This document shows positions 1 to 9,770 of a stretch of DNA of 19,575 bases, one piece after another. Origin of the DNA: Tieghemiomyces parasiticus (taxonomy: Eukaryota; Kickxellomycota; Dimargaritomycetes; Dimargaritales; Dimargaritaceae); NCBI GenBank assembly GCA_027575765.1, contig JANBPT010000902.1, positions 1 through 19,575 on the forward strand. Direction: 5' to 3'. Position 1 is the stretch's first letter; each line of letters opens with the position of its first letter. The notes under the pieces are model-generated. The model did no database searches, was not told the origin of the DNA, and saw only the letters and a list, made by a program, of their open reading frames with translations. The translations under genes and the position numbers were made by a program.

Positions 1-69
1 CGGTCTAAGGCGCTACGTTCAGGTCGTAGTCTACTCTTGTAGGCGTGGGTTCGAATCCCACTCTGACCA
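1..69 (+). tRNA. tRNA-Leu (anticodon CAG), 5' end cut by window edge
   Basis: The anticodon stem CTACG/CGTAG encloses the seven-base loop TTCAGGT, giving anticodon CAG (leucine, CUG codons). It is followed by a long variable arm with a CTAC/GTAG stem, as expected for a class II tRNA. The T-arm stem GTGGG/CCCAC carries the loop TTCGAAT at 50-56 and contains the B box. The acceptor 3' strand TCTGACC with discriminator A ends at 69. The matching 5' acceptor strand and most of the D arm, roughly 15 bases, lie before the window. T runs at 73-76 and 89-93 fit RNA polymerase III termination. Confidence 0.93.
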
Positions 70-72
70 CAC

Positions 73-93
73 TTTTGGTCTTTTGACCTTTTT
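73..93 (+). terminator. RNA polymerase III terminator of tRNA-Leu
   Basis: TTTT occurs at 73-76, four bases after the tRNA 3' end, with further T runs at 81-84 and 89-93. Short T runs on the sense strand are the usual Pol III stop signal. Confidence 0.7.
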
Positions 94-199
94 ACATAGT
101 ATTATGTAGGTTGTAGGCTATTGTTTGCTAATATTTGTTCTTTCTGAAGCTATAAAAGCGTTGGTATCCAAATGTTGACCAATATATAATCTTTAAAGT

Positions 200-1417
200 T
201 GTGACAACCCCTTATCACTGGCAATTGGCTGGGCCAAGTGGCTCACAAAAGTATTCATGACTAACCACTAAGCTTTAGACTGCAACCTGACCCCTCTCAT
301 GTTTCCTGTCTAAATTAGCCAGTAAACCTGACTACTAACATTTCACCCTACCTTTTATCAATCTTTCACAGATTGCAATACAGAATTCCTTGGGGTCTCA
401 ACCACCACAATTAACAATAATTATCAGGCCTAATTATGGTGAAAAAGCATCTCTAAAGTGAGCAATGTTATAATTACCCTTCTTTAGAACATTATAATGA
501 GTACACAAATGAAACCATATGTGTTTGTTTAGTTAAAGATAACTGGTATTGGCAAGCACAATCCCCCTTTATGTGTGATAGTAGGGATTAATTGCAGCTC
601 TTTAACGTAATGTGCTCCTTTGATTACAATGGTTAGTTAGCTAATAGTAATCCCTAGCATTCCCTCCTGCTTAATGAGCTCATCTTACTCAGCTACTAAG
701 GCAGGTTGGTAACTAACTTTGTTGGAGCATAGAAAGCTCCCATTTCTAGACATCCATGATTCCTCCAGTGTGCTGAAAATCTTACCCCTCAGCCATTTTT
801 TGACTTCCATGAACACCCAGAAGATACAGGAGGCCAGGTTGGCAGGGCTAAGAAGGGGCCAAAAGATGTTTGCATTGAGAGGTGGAAATGTAGGCCTGGG
901 TAGCTGCAGCACAATGTGGTGGTGTGGTGAATTCATCACATTTCCCTCTCCTCCTCTCTTTCCCTTTCCTTTTCCCTCTCCCTCTCTCATCCATCCAGAT
1001 ACCTTATTGGTACTTAGATGGTTACCCAGGCCTGTCTATTGTTCTCTAAGGTTCCATTGAGTCTTGTCATGATGCACCTCCTTTTTTTCCAATCTTATTC
1101 AAGCAGGCACAAAAACTAAAGGATTTGAAATGGCCATCCTTATTGGCTACATGCCATTAGTAAGCAATTTCCATATTGTTCCCCACCTTTTTTCTCATAT
1201 TTCTCTCCCTTGGATTTGGTCCTCACAAAAATCCTTAGCTACCAAATCTTCCCTCCTTCTTTGACCATCTTCTTCCTTTCCTTTTTTTCATATATACATA
1301 TATCCCCCCTTTTCTTCCTTCATTTCTACCATCATCATCTTCAACTTCTTTTACTTTCTTCTTTACCTTTTCAAGAATAAAGTTCCCCATCAAAGAACTT
1401 ATTGCTTGATTATCACA
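200..1417 (+). mobile_element. Possible solo LTR of a Ty3/Gypsy-like element (speculative)
   Basis: The block starts with TGTGACAA at 200-207 and ends with TTATCACA at 1410-1417. These are inverted repeats of each other at seven of eight positions and carry the TG...CA ends typical of LTRs. Its 3' half is pyrimidine-rich and has AATAAA at 1376-1381, about 36 bases before the proposed end, an arrangement common in fungal Gypsy LTRs. It lies next to a tRNA gene, a common integration neighbourhood. Against this, the immediately flanking five bases (AAAGT and TCTTT) are not a target duplication, though TCTTT does occur at 190-194 and at 1418-1422. About 1.2 kb is also long for a fungal LTR, and no gag/pol remnant is visible. 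Confidence 0.22.
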
Positions 1418-1876
1418 TCTTTACCTTGGGATAATCTAATATAGTGGTTTATGCTACTTGATTCCTTTCCTAAGCTGCCTCTAAGTTTTACCCACAGTGT
1501 CATTGTCTGGGACCTCAAGCCTTGATGTCCCATACTATATGCCACCATCTATAATGGGATGAAGACCAAACAGGTGGTACATGATTTTTATTGAAGTATA
1601 GAAAACCAAGTTGAATATATAAGCTGGTCAATCTTGGAAAGTGAGTCACCATGAATCAAGTGCTAAGGGTAAGTATCAAATTATAGTTGTTATAGGGTTA
1701 ATGACAGTATTGGTGAGGCAATGGGAGCCACTGACAAGCCTTAGTGTGGCTCATGAAGTGCATTTACCCTCTTAAAAGGAAGGGCCGCTTGTTTAGCTGT
1801 GGATGTGGTTGAGCTTTCATATTGCGCCAGATCACAAGACACTCCCTCTGGGATAAGAATTAATTGGCAAGGATCT

Positions 1877-1881
1877 AAAAA
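1877..1881 (-). terminator. RNA polymerase III terminator of tRNA-Gly
   Basis: Five A residues on the plus strand read as TTTTT on the minus strand, three bases beyond the 3' end of the tRNA-Gly gene. Confidence 0.75.
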
Positions 1882-1884
1882 TGA

Positions 1885-1955
1885 TGCGCAGACGGGGAAT
1901 CGAACCCCGGTCTATCGCGTGGCAGGCGATAATTATACCACTAAACCATCTGCGC
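1885..1955 (-). tRNA. tRNA-Gly (anticodon GCC)
   Basis: Read on the minus strand, the 71-base gene starts GCGCAGA and ends TCTGCGC plus discriminator A, forming a perfect seven-pair acceptor stem. The anticodon stem ATCGC/GCGAT holds the loop CTGCCAC, giving anticodon GCC (Gly, GGC/GGU codons). The T arm has the CCGGG/CCCCG-type stem with loop TTCGATT. There is no intron and no encoded CCA, as is normal for eukaryotes. The length of 71 bases is typical of tRNA-Gly(GCC). The gene is transcribed away from SCC2, so the two share a 5' flank. Confidence 0.96.
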
Positions 1956-2243
1956 TCTCCTGGCCAAGACCGTAGTTAACTTATTATTTACTATACTAAT
2001 AATGACTGGTTAATTTCGGGCATTGCGACACTACTTTCAACCTGGCTTGTCCCACACTCACCCTCACACGGTACCTCTTTAGGTTGACGACTACGTAACT
2101 TGAACATGGCACTGGAGCGGATGCCATGATTAGCGTGTCTGTGAGACTGCACATGGTTTGTCGGCTCTACATATGAATCATCTGCTCATTGTTTGTTTTG
2201 AATTTGCCTTCAACTCGAATACGTTCCCTTATCTCTTTCAACC
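1956..2243 (+). promoter_or_regulatory. Shared 5' flank of tRNA-Gly (-) and SCC2 (+)
   Basis: These 288 bases separate the 5' end of the tRNA-Gly gene from the ATG of SCC2, so they must hold the SCC2 promoter and 5' leader. The first part, to about 2030, is AT-rich and the remainder is balanced. No clear TATA box or named transcription-factor site could be assigned. Confidence 0.4.
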
Positions 2244-5200
2244 ATGGACACGGCCGTCGATTCGGCTACGCCTCACACAGTCCTGCCGCCCCGTAATGTG
2301 CGGGATGCGCTACCATTTTTGCCGCTTCCGTCGTTGACGCCGCTCGTCAATGGTAAGTTGGTCGTTTACAAAACTCAGGCCTGCCTTTTTAACCATACGG
2401 GCCCTCAAGCGATAGGCACTGATGCGATAAATAGCATGCAAGAGTAGGTTCTAATGTCCTCCTTCCTGGCTGGCTTTCACGGTTCTTGGCAACGCATACA
2501 CTTCACCCCCTCCCCGCCCGTCACTTGTCCTGTTTTCAAACCATACCACCTTCCAGTACTGGGTGACGTGACCACTCCCCGGCTCATCCTTGACGACCTT
2601 GCTAACCGAGACCTAGCGCCGCAGGGACCTACCGTTGAGCCCACCTTGCTTACCCAGCATTCTCCCTACCTTGGCTATCTGATGGCTAGCATTGAGCGAA
2701 GCATGACACGCATGTAAGCACCAGAGCACTACGGGACCGCTGAGTTGTTCTACTCCGCTGCTGGACCCTCGCTCTTATGATATCTTGCTCGCTACCGAGC
2801 ACGTCCCGTGGAGGTTTTTCAGTTTACACTTCAATCTGACCGCAGTAGAACTGCTCTTCCTATCCAACCCCTACATTCTTCCCCACCCCACGCATCCGGT
2901 TAGACAATTGCGGGTTAACCTACCACCATTGCTCTCGCAAGAACCCCAACTCACCCTCAGTCTGCCGGACCCTGCTGGACTAGCCAAGGAAATCCTCGAC
3001 CGTAGTCGACAGATCAACATGCCCAGTGCCACATCCGCCCGCCCGGGCCTTCCGCGAGAGCTACGTGATGACATCGTCAAGTACCGCAACGGCGTATTGG
3101 CTCACAACGGCTACGCGGAAACGAGTAAATTGCGACCCACTGGAAATCTCCCGGTTGCGTCGCCCACCAAATTGGGTAATGACGCGTTAATGAGCCCACC
3201 CCTCCCGCCGGCTGGAATTGTTCCGGCCATCGCTGCCCCTGCGGTTCCGTCCACCGACCCACGCGTACCGTTCATCGTGGACATTCCCGTCAGCCCACCT
3301 CCTCTACGACCGACAGCAGTGTCTACGACCACCAGTGCCCCTGATTTAGCCTTCCAACATCTTGACGATTTCCTCAATGGTCTATTTGCGGCCGAAGATG
3401 CCCTCGCGGGAGATGCAACCACCACCTTATTGACGGGACCCCTTTATCCCCTCGACGGCGGTCCCCACGCCGGTCACTTGCGTCCCGAATCCCTCCGGCG
3501 CCTCCGACGTTATGTAGATAAAGCCGTCCAGTATCAGCAAATGACCCGGTACGACGTCGATTCCCTGGCTCGCCTGCTCAAACTACTCGAGCCCTCCGTA
3601 CGGCGCGCCGAGGGCGTGAACCTTACAGCAGCCATGGAGGCCGCACTTCCCGATGTAGGCCCGGATGGTCTCACGTCCGAGAAGGCTAGCCAAGCTCTAG
3701 AAGTTTCAATCCGAACCGCGGCCAACGGGCTGGAGGCCGCAGTGTGCGTCACCACCATACTAACCGCACACGGCCTCCCCAAGCGACTCTACCACGAAGA
3801 CACACTGGCTACCACCTTGGAGGTACTCCGCGGCGTACTAATCGGATTCGCGCCACCGGTGGTTGACGTAGGCGATCTGGCGCCCACGGGTAGACTGACG
3901 ACTGACCCCCGCCTCAAGCGCATGATTGCTGGTCTGATCTCAGGCGCCCAGGCCCTTCTCGACGGCTGGGCTGTCCTGTTGACCCGACACTCCTTCTCAG
4001 ATGCCATCGTCATCGCCGCGGGCTACCTAGCCGTGCCTATGGTGTTAATCGACACGGCGCGTACCGACGGACCCCTCACTCCGGCGTCGGCCGCGGCCCT
4101 GCGGCTAGGCGCAGTCGCCACCCTGCGGGCCCTCTATACGCGGTACCCCGCGCAGCGCGTTTGGATCTTGGAGGAGGTACTGACTTCGTTACTACGTGTA
4201 CCCACTGCCGTCCGCGTCCAGCGACCGTTCAAAGTGGCTGATGCCCGCCCACTCCCAATTGTATCAGCCCTGATTCTTCAGCTACTCCACAGTTGCACCG
4301 AAGGGTCAGGTCCGGCGGCGGAGGTCTGTACGCACGACGACGGAGGGGGGGGTGACGATCCCGCCCTGTGGCTCGTCTACTGTCGCACCAACCTTGAGGC
4401 CGCGGCCGCCGGTGCCGGTACCGTTATCAAATTCCTATTGCATCGTGGCGCCCGGGGCAAGGCCGGTAATGCTGCCGAGTATCGGACGGCCCTCGAACAC
4501 CTGGCCGAGGACGCCTTGGGTGTGCTGGGCCACCCTGATTGGCCGGCTGCCGAACTGCTGCTGCGCGTGCTCGTCAAGCATCTGCTGGCGGTTGCCGATG
4601 ACCGTAAGGCGGACCCTACCCTAAAGGCCCTAGCCGTGGACCAGCTGGGCGCGGTGGCCGCCCGCCTTCACCGTTGGCCCGAATTGCACGCGACAGGGGA
4701 GACTGATGGGCCGACCAGCAGCCCGACGGGGAACGGGCCTACAGAGGCATCGGAGCTGGACCGCTCTCGCTTGACTTTAATCACCCCATCAATGCGCCAG
4801 ATTCCGCCTGGTGAAATTACGGCCTCGACCGCGGTGCGCACTGTGCACCAACTCTGGGATGACCAGCGTGTCGTCTTAGCCGCCCTCCTCCCGCCGGGCA
4901 CAGTTTCTGCTGAATCCACTGCGGCCGCCAGCTTCTACCTTAACGATTGGCTCGTGGGATCGTACACCCCCCTGACGAAATTAACTGACGACACCTTCGA
5001 CGAATCTCTGCCCGAGGTCTTGCGCCAGCTGCTGGCACGGGTAGGCCGGTGGTACCGAGCCCAGCTTGCCCGGACGCGGACCGGGCCTTCGATCCCGAAC
5101 TCTGCAGAATGGGACGGCGGAGAGGTCCTGGCAGGCACCGAGGCCTGTCCGCTCGCACTGGCCGAGACGCTTGCGTCGCGATCCCCTCTCTACAACAGTT

Positions 5201-8200
5201 TCGATGCCATCCTTGCACGGATCCTTGCCGCCCTTGACCTATCCGCGGTTGCCCTCCGCACCAAAGCCCTGCGCGCCCTGGGTCAGATTGTTGGCCACTA
5301 TCCAGCTCTGCTCGCCCAGCCCAATGTGAAGGTAGCGCTGAACCAGCGCCTCTCGGACAGTTCTCCTGCCGTGCGCGACGCAGCTGTGGAGTTGGTGGGT
5401 CGGTACCTGGCCGGCCGCCCCGCCCTGGTTCCTCAGTACTATCCCGCTCTCAGCGCCCGGATTTTGGACACCGGGGTGAGCGTGCGGAAGCGGGTCCTAC
5501 GGTTGCTGCGCGACGTGTATACCCTGGATGCAGCCGCGGCCCTGCGTGTCGACCTTGCTGATCGCGTACTGCACCGCCTACATGACGAGGACCCAGCCAC
5601 CGCCCAGTTAGCCGCCCGGACGCTCCAGGATCTTTGGTTCCCCGCTGACGAAATCCCGGCGGACGCTGACCCGGAACCAGCCGTTGGGGCGGCAGCAGCC
5701 TTCCGCCAACTACCCCCGGCCATTCGCGCTCGGCTGACCGACCGGATCGGCGTTCTCCTAGGGGTGATCGAGCGCGGAACTGGGGAGCTGCTAGGTGAGG
5801 CCCTGACCTCGCTGCTTCAACTAGCCTCTGACACCGAGCGACTATGCCTGGTGTGGACCTACGCTCTTCACGTTGAGGCCCTGATGGACCACCTGCTGGG
5901 GCTAGACGAAGCCGCCGACCGGACCGCCCTGGCCCGCGGTGCCACACTGCTGCACCACTTTTGCGTGGCCCAGCCCACCCTGGTTACCGAAGCCCACCTC
6001 CTCGCCCTCACCCCTTACCTCAAAGACGGTGCGGGTGCCACCGCCCTGTTGCCTCCCGTCCTCCGCACCGTTCAACTGGCCCTGCCGGCCCTACGGCACC
6101 CGGCCCCGGCCCTACTGACTGATGTGGAAAAGGAACTGCTAAGCCTACTGGGCCGCGCACCGCAGCCCGTACTTAACGTGGCAGTCCCATGCCTGTGTCG
6201 TGTGGTGGCCGATCTGACCCGCACCTATGCCTACCTGACCCGCGTGCTACGCTCGTGCGCCGATCAACTCGGCAAGGCCGCCCGGAACCTGGCCGCTGGC
6301 CGACCCCTGGGCCCAGCCAAACCCGTCATGCGACTCCTGGTACTCTTGGGACTACTGTGCCGACACTTTGACTTTGATGCGGTGCGTGCTAATCACCCGG
6401 ACCGCTTCCCGGAACTTCATGCCTATCCGGAAGGCCAGGTCAAGTGGCGGGCGTTCGAGCACGTCGTGGCTTTCACCCGAGCCACCCTTCCCAGACCCGT
6501 GCGTCTAGTTGCCCTGCAGAGCCTGGGGCACCTCTTCCTGGCTTACCCGACCATGATGCTACATAAAGATAGCCGTGCCCTGATGGACCACATTATGCGA
6601 GGGGACAATGAAGATGACGAGCTCCGGCTGCAGTTGCTGCGCGGGTTCGCTGAGTACCTCACTCTAGAACAGCGTCGGCTTGCCGCCCAGGCGGGCGGGT
6701 CCGTGGCGGCCACAAACTCAACGTCGACAACGCTCGTCGACCTGTCCGTCCTCATTGGCAACGCCCAGGAGCTTGGGGAGGCCGGAATCGGTAGCTCGCT
6801 AATGCAATGCTACCTGGACGACATTATTCGCTGCGTGCTGTCGCCCTCACAATCGCTCAAGTTGGTCGCTACCGACGTCATTGCTTGCATTCTCACCCAG
6901 GGCCTGGCGCACCCGCTCAAGGTAAATTGTTGACTGGGTTGGCGGAATTCCGATTCACGATCCCCATGGCTGACCGTGCGGGTACCCTAGTTTGCGACGA
7001 AATCCTCTCTCTATCTTATTAATCACCCTGTTCCCTCACCCCGCCGCCTCTCGTCCCTTGTCACCTCGCACCCAGTGCGTCCCGATCCTCGTCGCCTTAC
7101 AAACAGACCCCCACTTGGGCCTCCGGGACAAAGCCACCAAGCTACACGTTCAACTCAGTACTAAGTTTGCCTCATTCATTCACTCTCGAACGATCGATGC
7201 CGTGCGCCAGGCCTTCGAGTACCAGGTTCAGCTGAAGCGGACCGTGGATGTCCCTGTCACCGGCTACTATTTGGATCACCGCGAAGGTCGGCCGCGCGCC
7301 CGGGTAGAGAACCTTTATGGACTTCTGCGTGATAAGAAGGGCCGCCGCAACGATTTTCTGCACGCCGTGGTTCGGACTTTCGACCTGGACCCCCGACAGC
7401 TAAGTCCCGACCAGGTTGATGTACGCTTCTGTCGATTCCTGGCTGATACGCTGTTCTCCCTAGATTACAAGTTGCTGGAAGAAGCCCTATACGTGATCTA
7501 CTGCATTCAGCGCCTCTTGGCCGTGAGCGGTCTCAACCTCCAGCACCAGTTCAACCACGAGTTTGCCTATCTGACACGAGGTAGGTGATCTGTATCCTGA
7601 CAGAGAGGATACGAAGACCATGTCCAGGCGAGGGGGGGCAGGAAGCGATCCATTGGCTTGGCATCTGTTCCACCGCTCACATGGTTTGATCCATGTCTTC
7701 CCCCCGGTCCCTAGGCCACGCTCTCTATTCACCGTCGCCGCAATTGTCCCTGGTAATTCAGACCGCGCTCTGACCACCGCCGCTATCATCTTCATTTACA
7801 TTTTCCACTTTCTGACCTCCAGATGACCAGCTAACTCTGGCGAGAGTCTCGATCTGCGTGGCCATGTTAATTCTGGTGCGAGATGCCCTAAAACACACCT
7901 ACGCCATCAGTGAGGCCCGATGTCAACAGTACACGCCGAGTGATCCAGGCGCGGTCAAGGACAAGTATCTGACCCGCCATGCCGCCGCTCCTATGGTCCT
8001 TCATTGGGACCGGCTTCCCTACGTTAGTAAGGAGTTGACCACGGACCATGATGTCCAGGTTCAACGTTTAACCGTAAGTGACCTTGAGCATAATTGGCGA
8101 GAGGGCGTACATTGTATTTCGCCGAAGGTACCCCCCCTCAACTGACGCCCCTCCGCTCCCCACTCAATGTACCGATGCGCTGGTGTATCGATACCCTGCC

Positions 8201-8704
8201 CCATATAATATATATATATATGGCCCACCTAACTCGCTTCTGTACGATCTGACCGCCGCTCATTACCATTTTACACCAACACAGTACTGCCAACTGGTAA
8301 GCGACGTGTCCGATGCGGCGCCCGGTACCGATCCCGAAAGTGACATGTCGCCGGTCCGTCCCTTAAAGCGGGCCGACTCGCTGGCCTCAGGGACCGGCCC
8401 CGGCATTGAGTCGCCCGACGATAGCCGCCGGCTTCCTCTGGCCGCCACTACCCTCCCCTCAAACCAGAGGAGCGAAACCACCGCGCTGCTGGACGACCCC
8501 TGGGCAACGGGACCCACCTTCGACCACGTACCTTTCCGCAGCGTCATGCGGACTGCCAACCTGGCCAAGGCCGCCTCGGAAGCGGTGGAGTTCTTGATCA
8601 GCCCGCCTGCCCCGCCATCCCCCTTGCCAAAGCGTGCAGCGTCACCAGGATCACCAACTGCCACCGACGAGTCGAAGCGCCCACGAATATCGCCGCCTGC
8701 TTAA
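2244..8704 (+). CDS. SCC2: Sister chromatid cohesion protein 2 (Scc2/NIPBL/Mis4), cohesin loader
   Basis: Exons by frame and homology: 2244-2352, 2557-2713, 2823-6921, 7076-7580, 7823-8073, 8285-8704 (5541 bases, 1846 aa). All five introns are GT-AG and all junction phases match. Scc2 is a nuclear HEAT-repeat hook that, with Scc4/MAU2, loads cohesin onto DNA and stimulates its ATPase. NIPBL-like blocks in order include residues ~390-418 (AAVCVTTILTAHGLPKRLY), ~537-550 (ILEEVLTSLLRVPT), ~660-670 (DWPAAELLL), ~968-988 (RILDTGVSVRKRVLRLLRDV), ~1263-1275 (LLGLLCRHFDFD), and the Nipped-B C-terminal region from ~1411 (GIGSSLMQ) across the intron after residue 1455. The tail from ~1708 is Pro/Ser/Asp-rich and ends with a basic KRPR patch that may be a nuclear localisation signal. 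The N terminus (LPFLPLPSLTPLV) resembles the NIPBL segment near the Scc4-binding region. Length falls between yeast Scc2 (about 1.5 k) and human NIPBL (2.8 k). Residues 1-88 and the small exon 2 rest on splice logic more than on homology. Confidence 0.95.
8203..8221 (+). repeat. AT dinucleotide run in SCC2 intron 5
   Basis: A short ATATAATATAT... simple repeat lies inside the intron 8074-8284. It has no coding meaning once the intron is removed. Confidence 0.8.
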
Positions 8705-9770
8705 GGAATCCCCCCCCCCGTTCGTGGTCCACATGTCCGGCTGCACGCCAACGGCTACGTTCCCCCTGATGAGTATGCTGGGTATTTATCGCTTCGGCCT
8801 ATAATGCAAGTACATTCTTTTACCTGTAGTAAACTTTGAGGGTCAGTTTCCCAGTTAGCCATCTAAGTGAGGGATACTCTTTCTGTCAGGCAGCTTAATC
8901 GATTGATGAGTCACACGGATGGGCACTTGACCTGATATGCCCACGGGAGTGATCAAGCTTTCCATTGTACCGACCGATGAATGGTTTCATTGGCGATATA
9001 TAATCACCCCGCAACCGCCAGATCAAAGCAGGCTGAGTTTGTCTGCACCTCGGTCGGGACTGGATCTTGCCCAATCCCCCGATCAAATACTCCGTGGGTC
9101 GTACACACTCTGTCCATTCGCTCCGCAGCGGCATTTCAACTGCTGCTCGTGCGGTGCGGCGGCGTGAGCGGCTACCTTGAGTAAAGCGTTGTCCGAGTGG
9201 ACTCAAATCTTGGGGGTCGAGGGGATAAGATGGGACAGATCCAGGGAAATATGGGTGGACTCACTGATAACAGCCGTAGAATCGGTCCGCCACCGAGGAG
9301 TGGCGAGTGTCGCCATGGTCCTGACCCCTGTTGAAGCGGAGGATGATGGCTGGAGAATCATTGGTTAGGATGTGCGCACCGTGAGGAGGTGGGGAGGGCG
9401 GTCGACGAAGACTGCAGTGAAAGGGCCAGTGCCTAGCGGGCCAGACCATTGACTGAGACCCTCCCCGAAAGGGTGGCGGCCATTTTCCAGTATAGGATGA
9501 TACCCCACCGACGACCACCGTGTCCAGCTGTACGGTCAGCCCGCAACTTGCACAAATTCCGTACGGCCCGCATCACCTCAGGCCCTCACCTAGCACTACT
9601 TCTGGACTCCGTCCCATCGCTCGAAACGAAGATTTTGACTCTACGGTACCTGGCGTTTTGTAACGAACGCCGCCTTCCGCTCTTTCTCCCCATTCCCTTA
9701 ATTCTCCTGCCAAGCTTGCCGTGGCCGGCTGTCGCCCGTGAACCATCTCCCTGTAGACTGCCCCTCCCCA
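8705..9770. other. Intergenic region between SCC2 and the MDC1-like gene
   Basis: This stretch of about 1.07 kb between two tandem plus-strand genes has no recognisable gene. Open frames such as 8937-9167 and 9449-9895 show no family resemblance and lack plausible splice partners. It starts with a ten-C run (8710-8719) just after the SCC2 stop. It must contain the SCC2 3' end and the promoter of the downstream gene. An in-frame stop at 9699-9701 precedes the ATG at 9771. No clear AATAAA or TATA box was found. Confidence 0.6.

Larger units (their letters stand above)
70..1884. other. AT-rich gene-free block between two tRNA genes
   Basis: About 1.8 kb with visibly higher AT content than everything after position 2240. 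No open frame longer than about 113 codons occurs, and those present show no family resemblance and overlap one another on opposite strands. The block contains long pyrimidine tracts (about 942-990 and 1242-1372), short TA-rich stretches such as that near 1290-1302, and an AATAAA at 1376-1381. No protein domain, rRNA or further tRNA was recognised. It could be ordinary spacer or decayed transposon sequence; see the separate low-confidence entry. Confidence 0.6.

Noticed and set aside
685..1060. Overlapping open frames on both strands (101 and 113 codons) in the AT-rich block
   Set aside because: They overlap antisense to each other, include a low-complexity pyrimidine/purine tract, and show no domain or family pattern.
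5450..5947. 165-codon minus-strand frame inside SCC2
   Set aside because: It is antisense to a strongly conserved SCC2 region. Its Arg/Gly/Pro-rich content is the usual shadow of GC-rich coding sequence.
9738..9740. GTG start for the MDC1-like protein
   Set aside because: Eukaryotic initiation at GTG is rare, and an ATG follows 33 bases later in frame, still well before the FHA domain.
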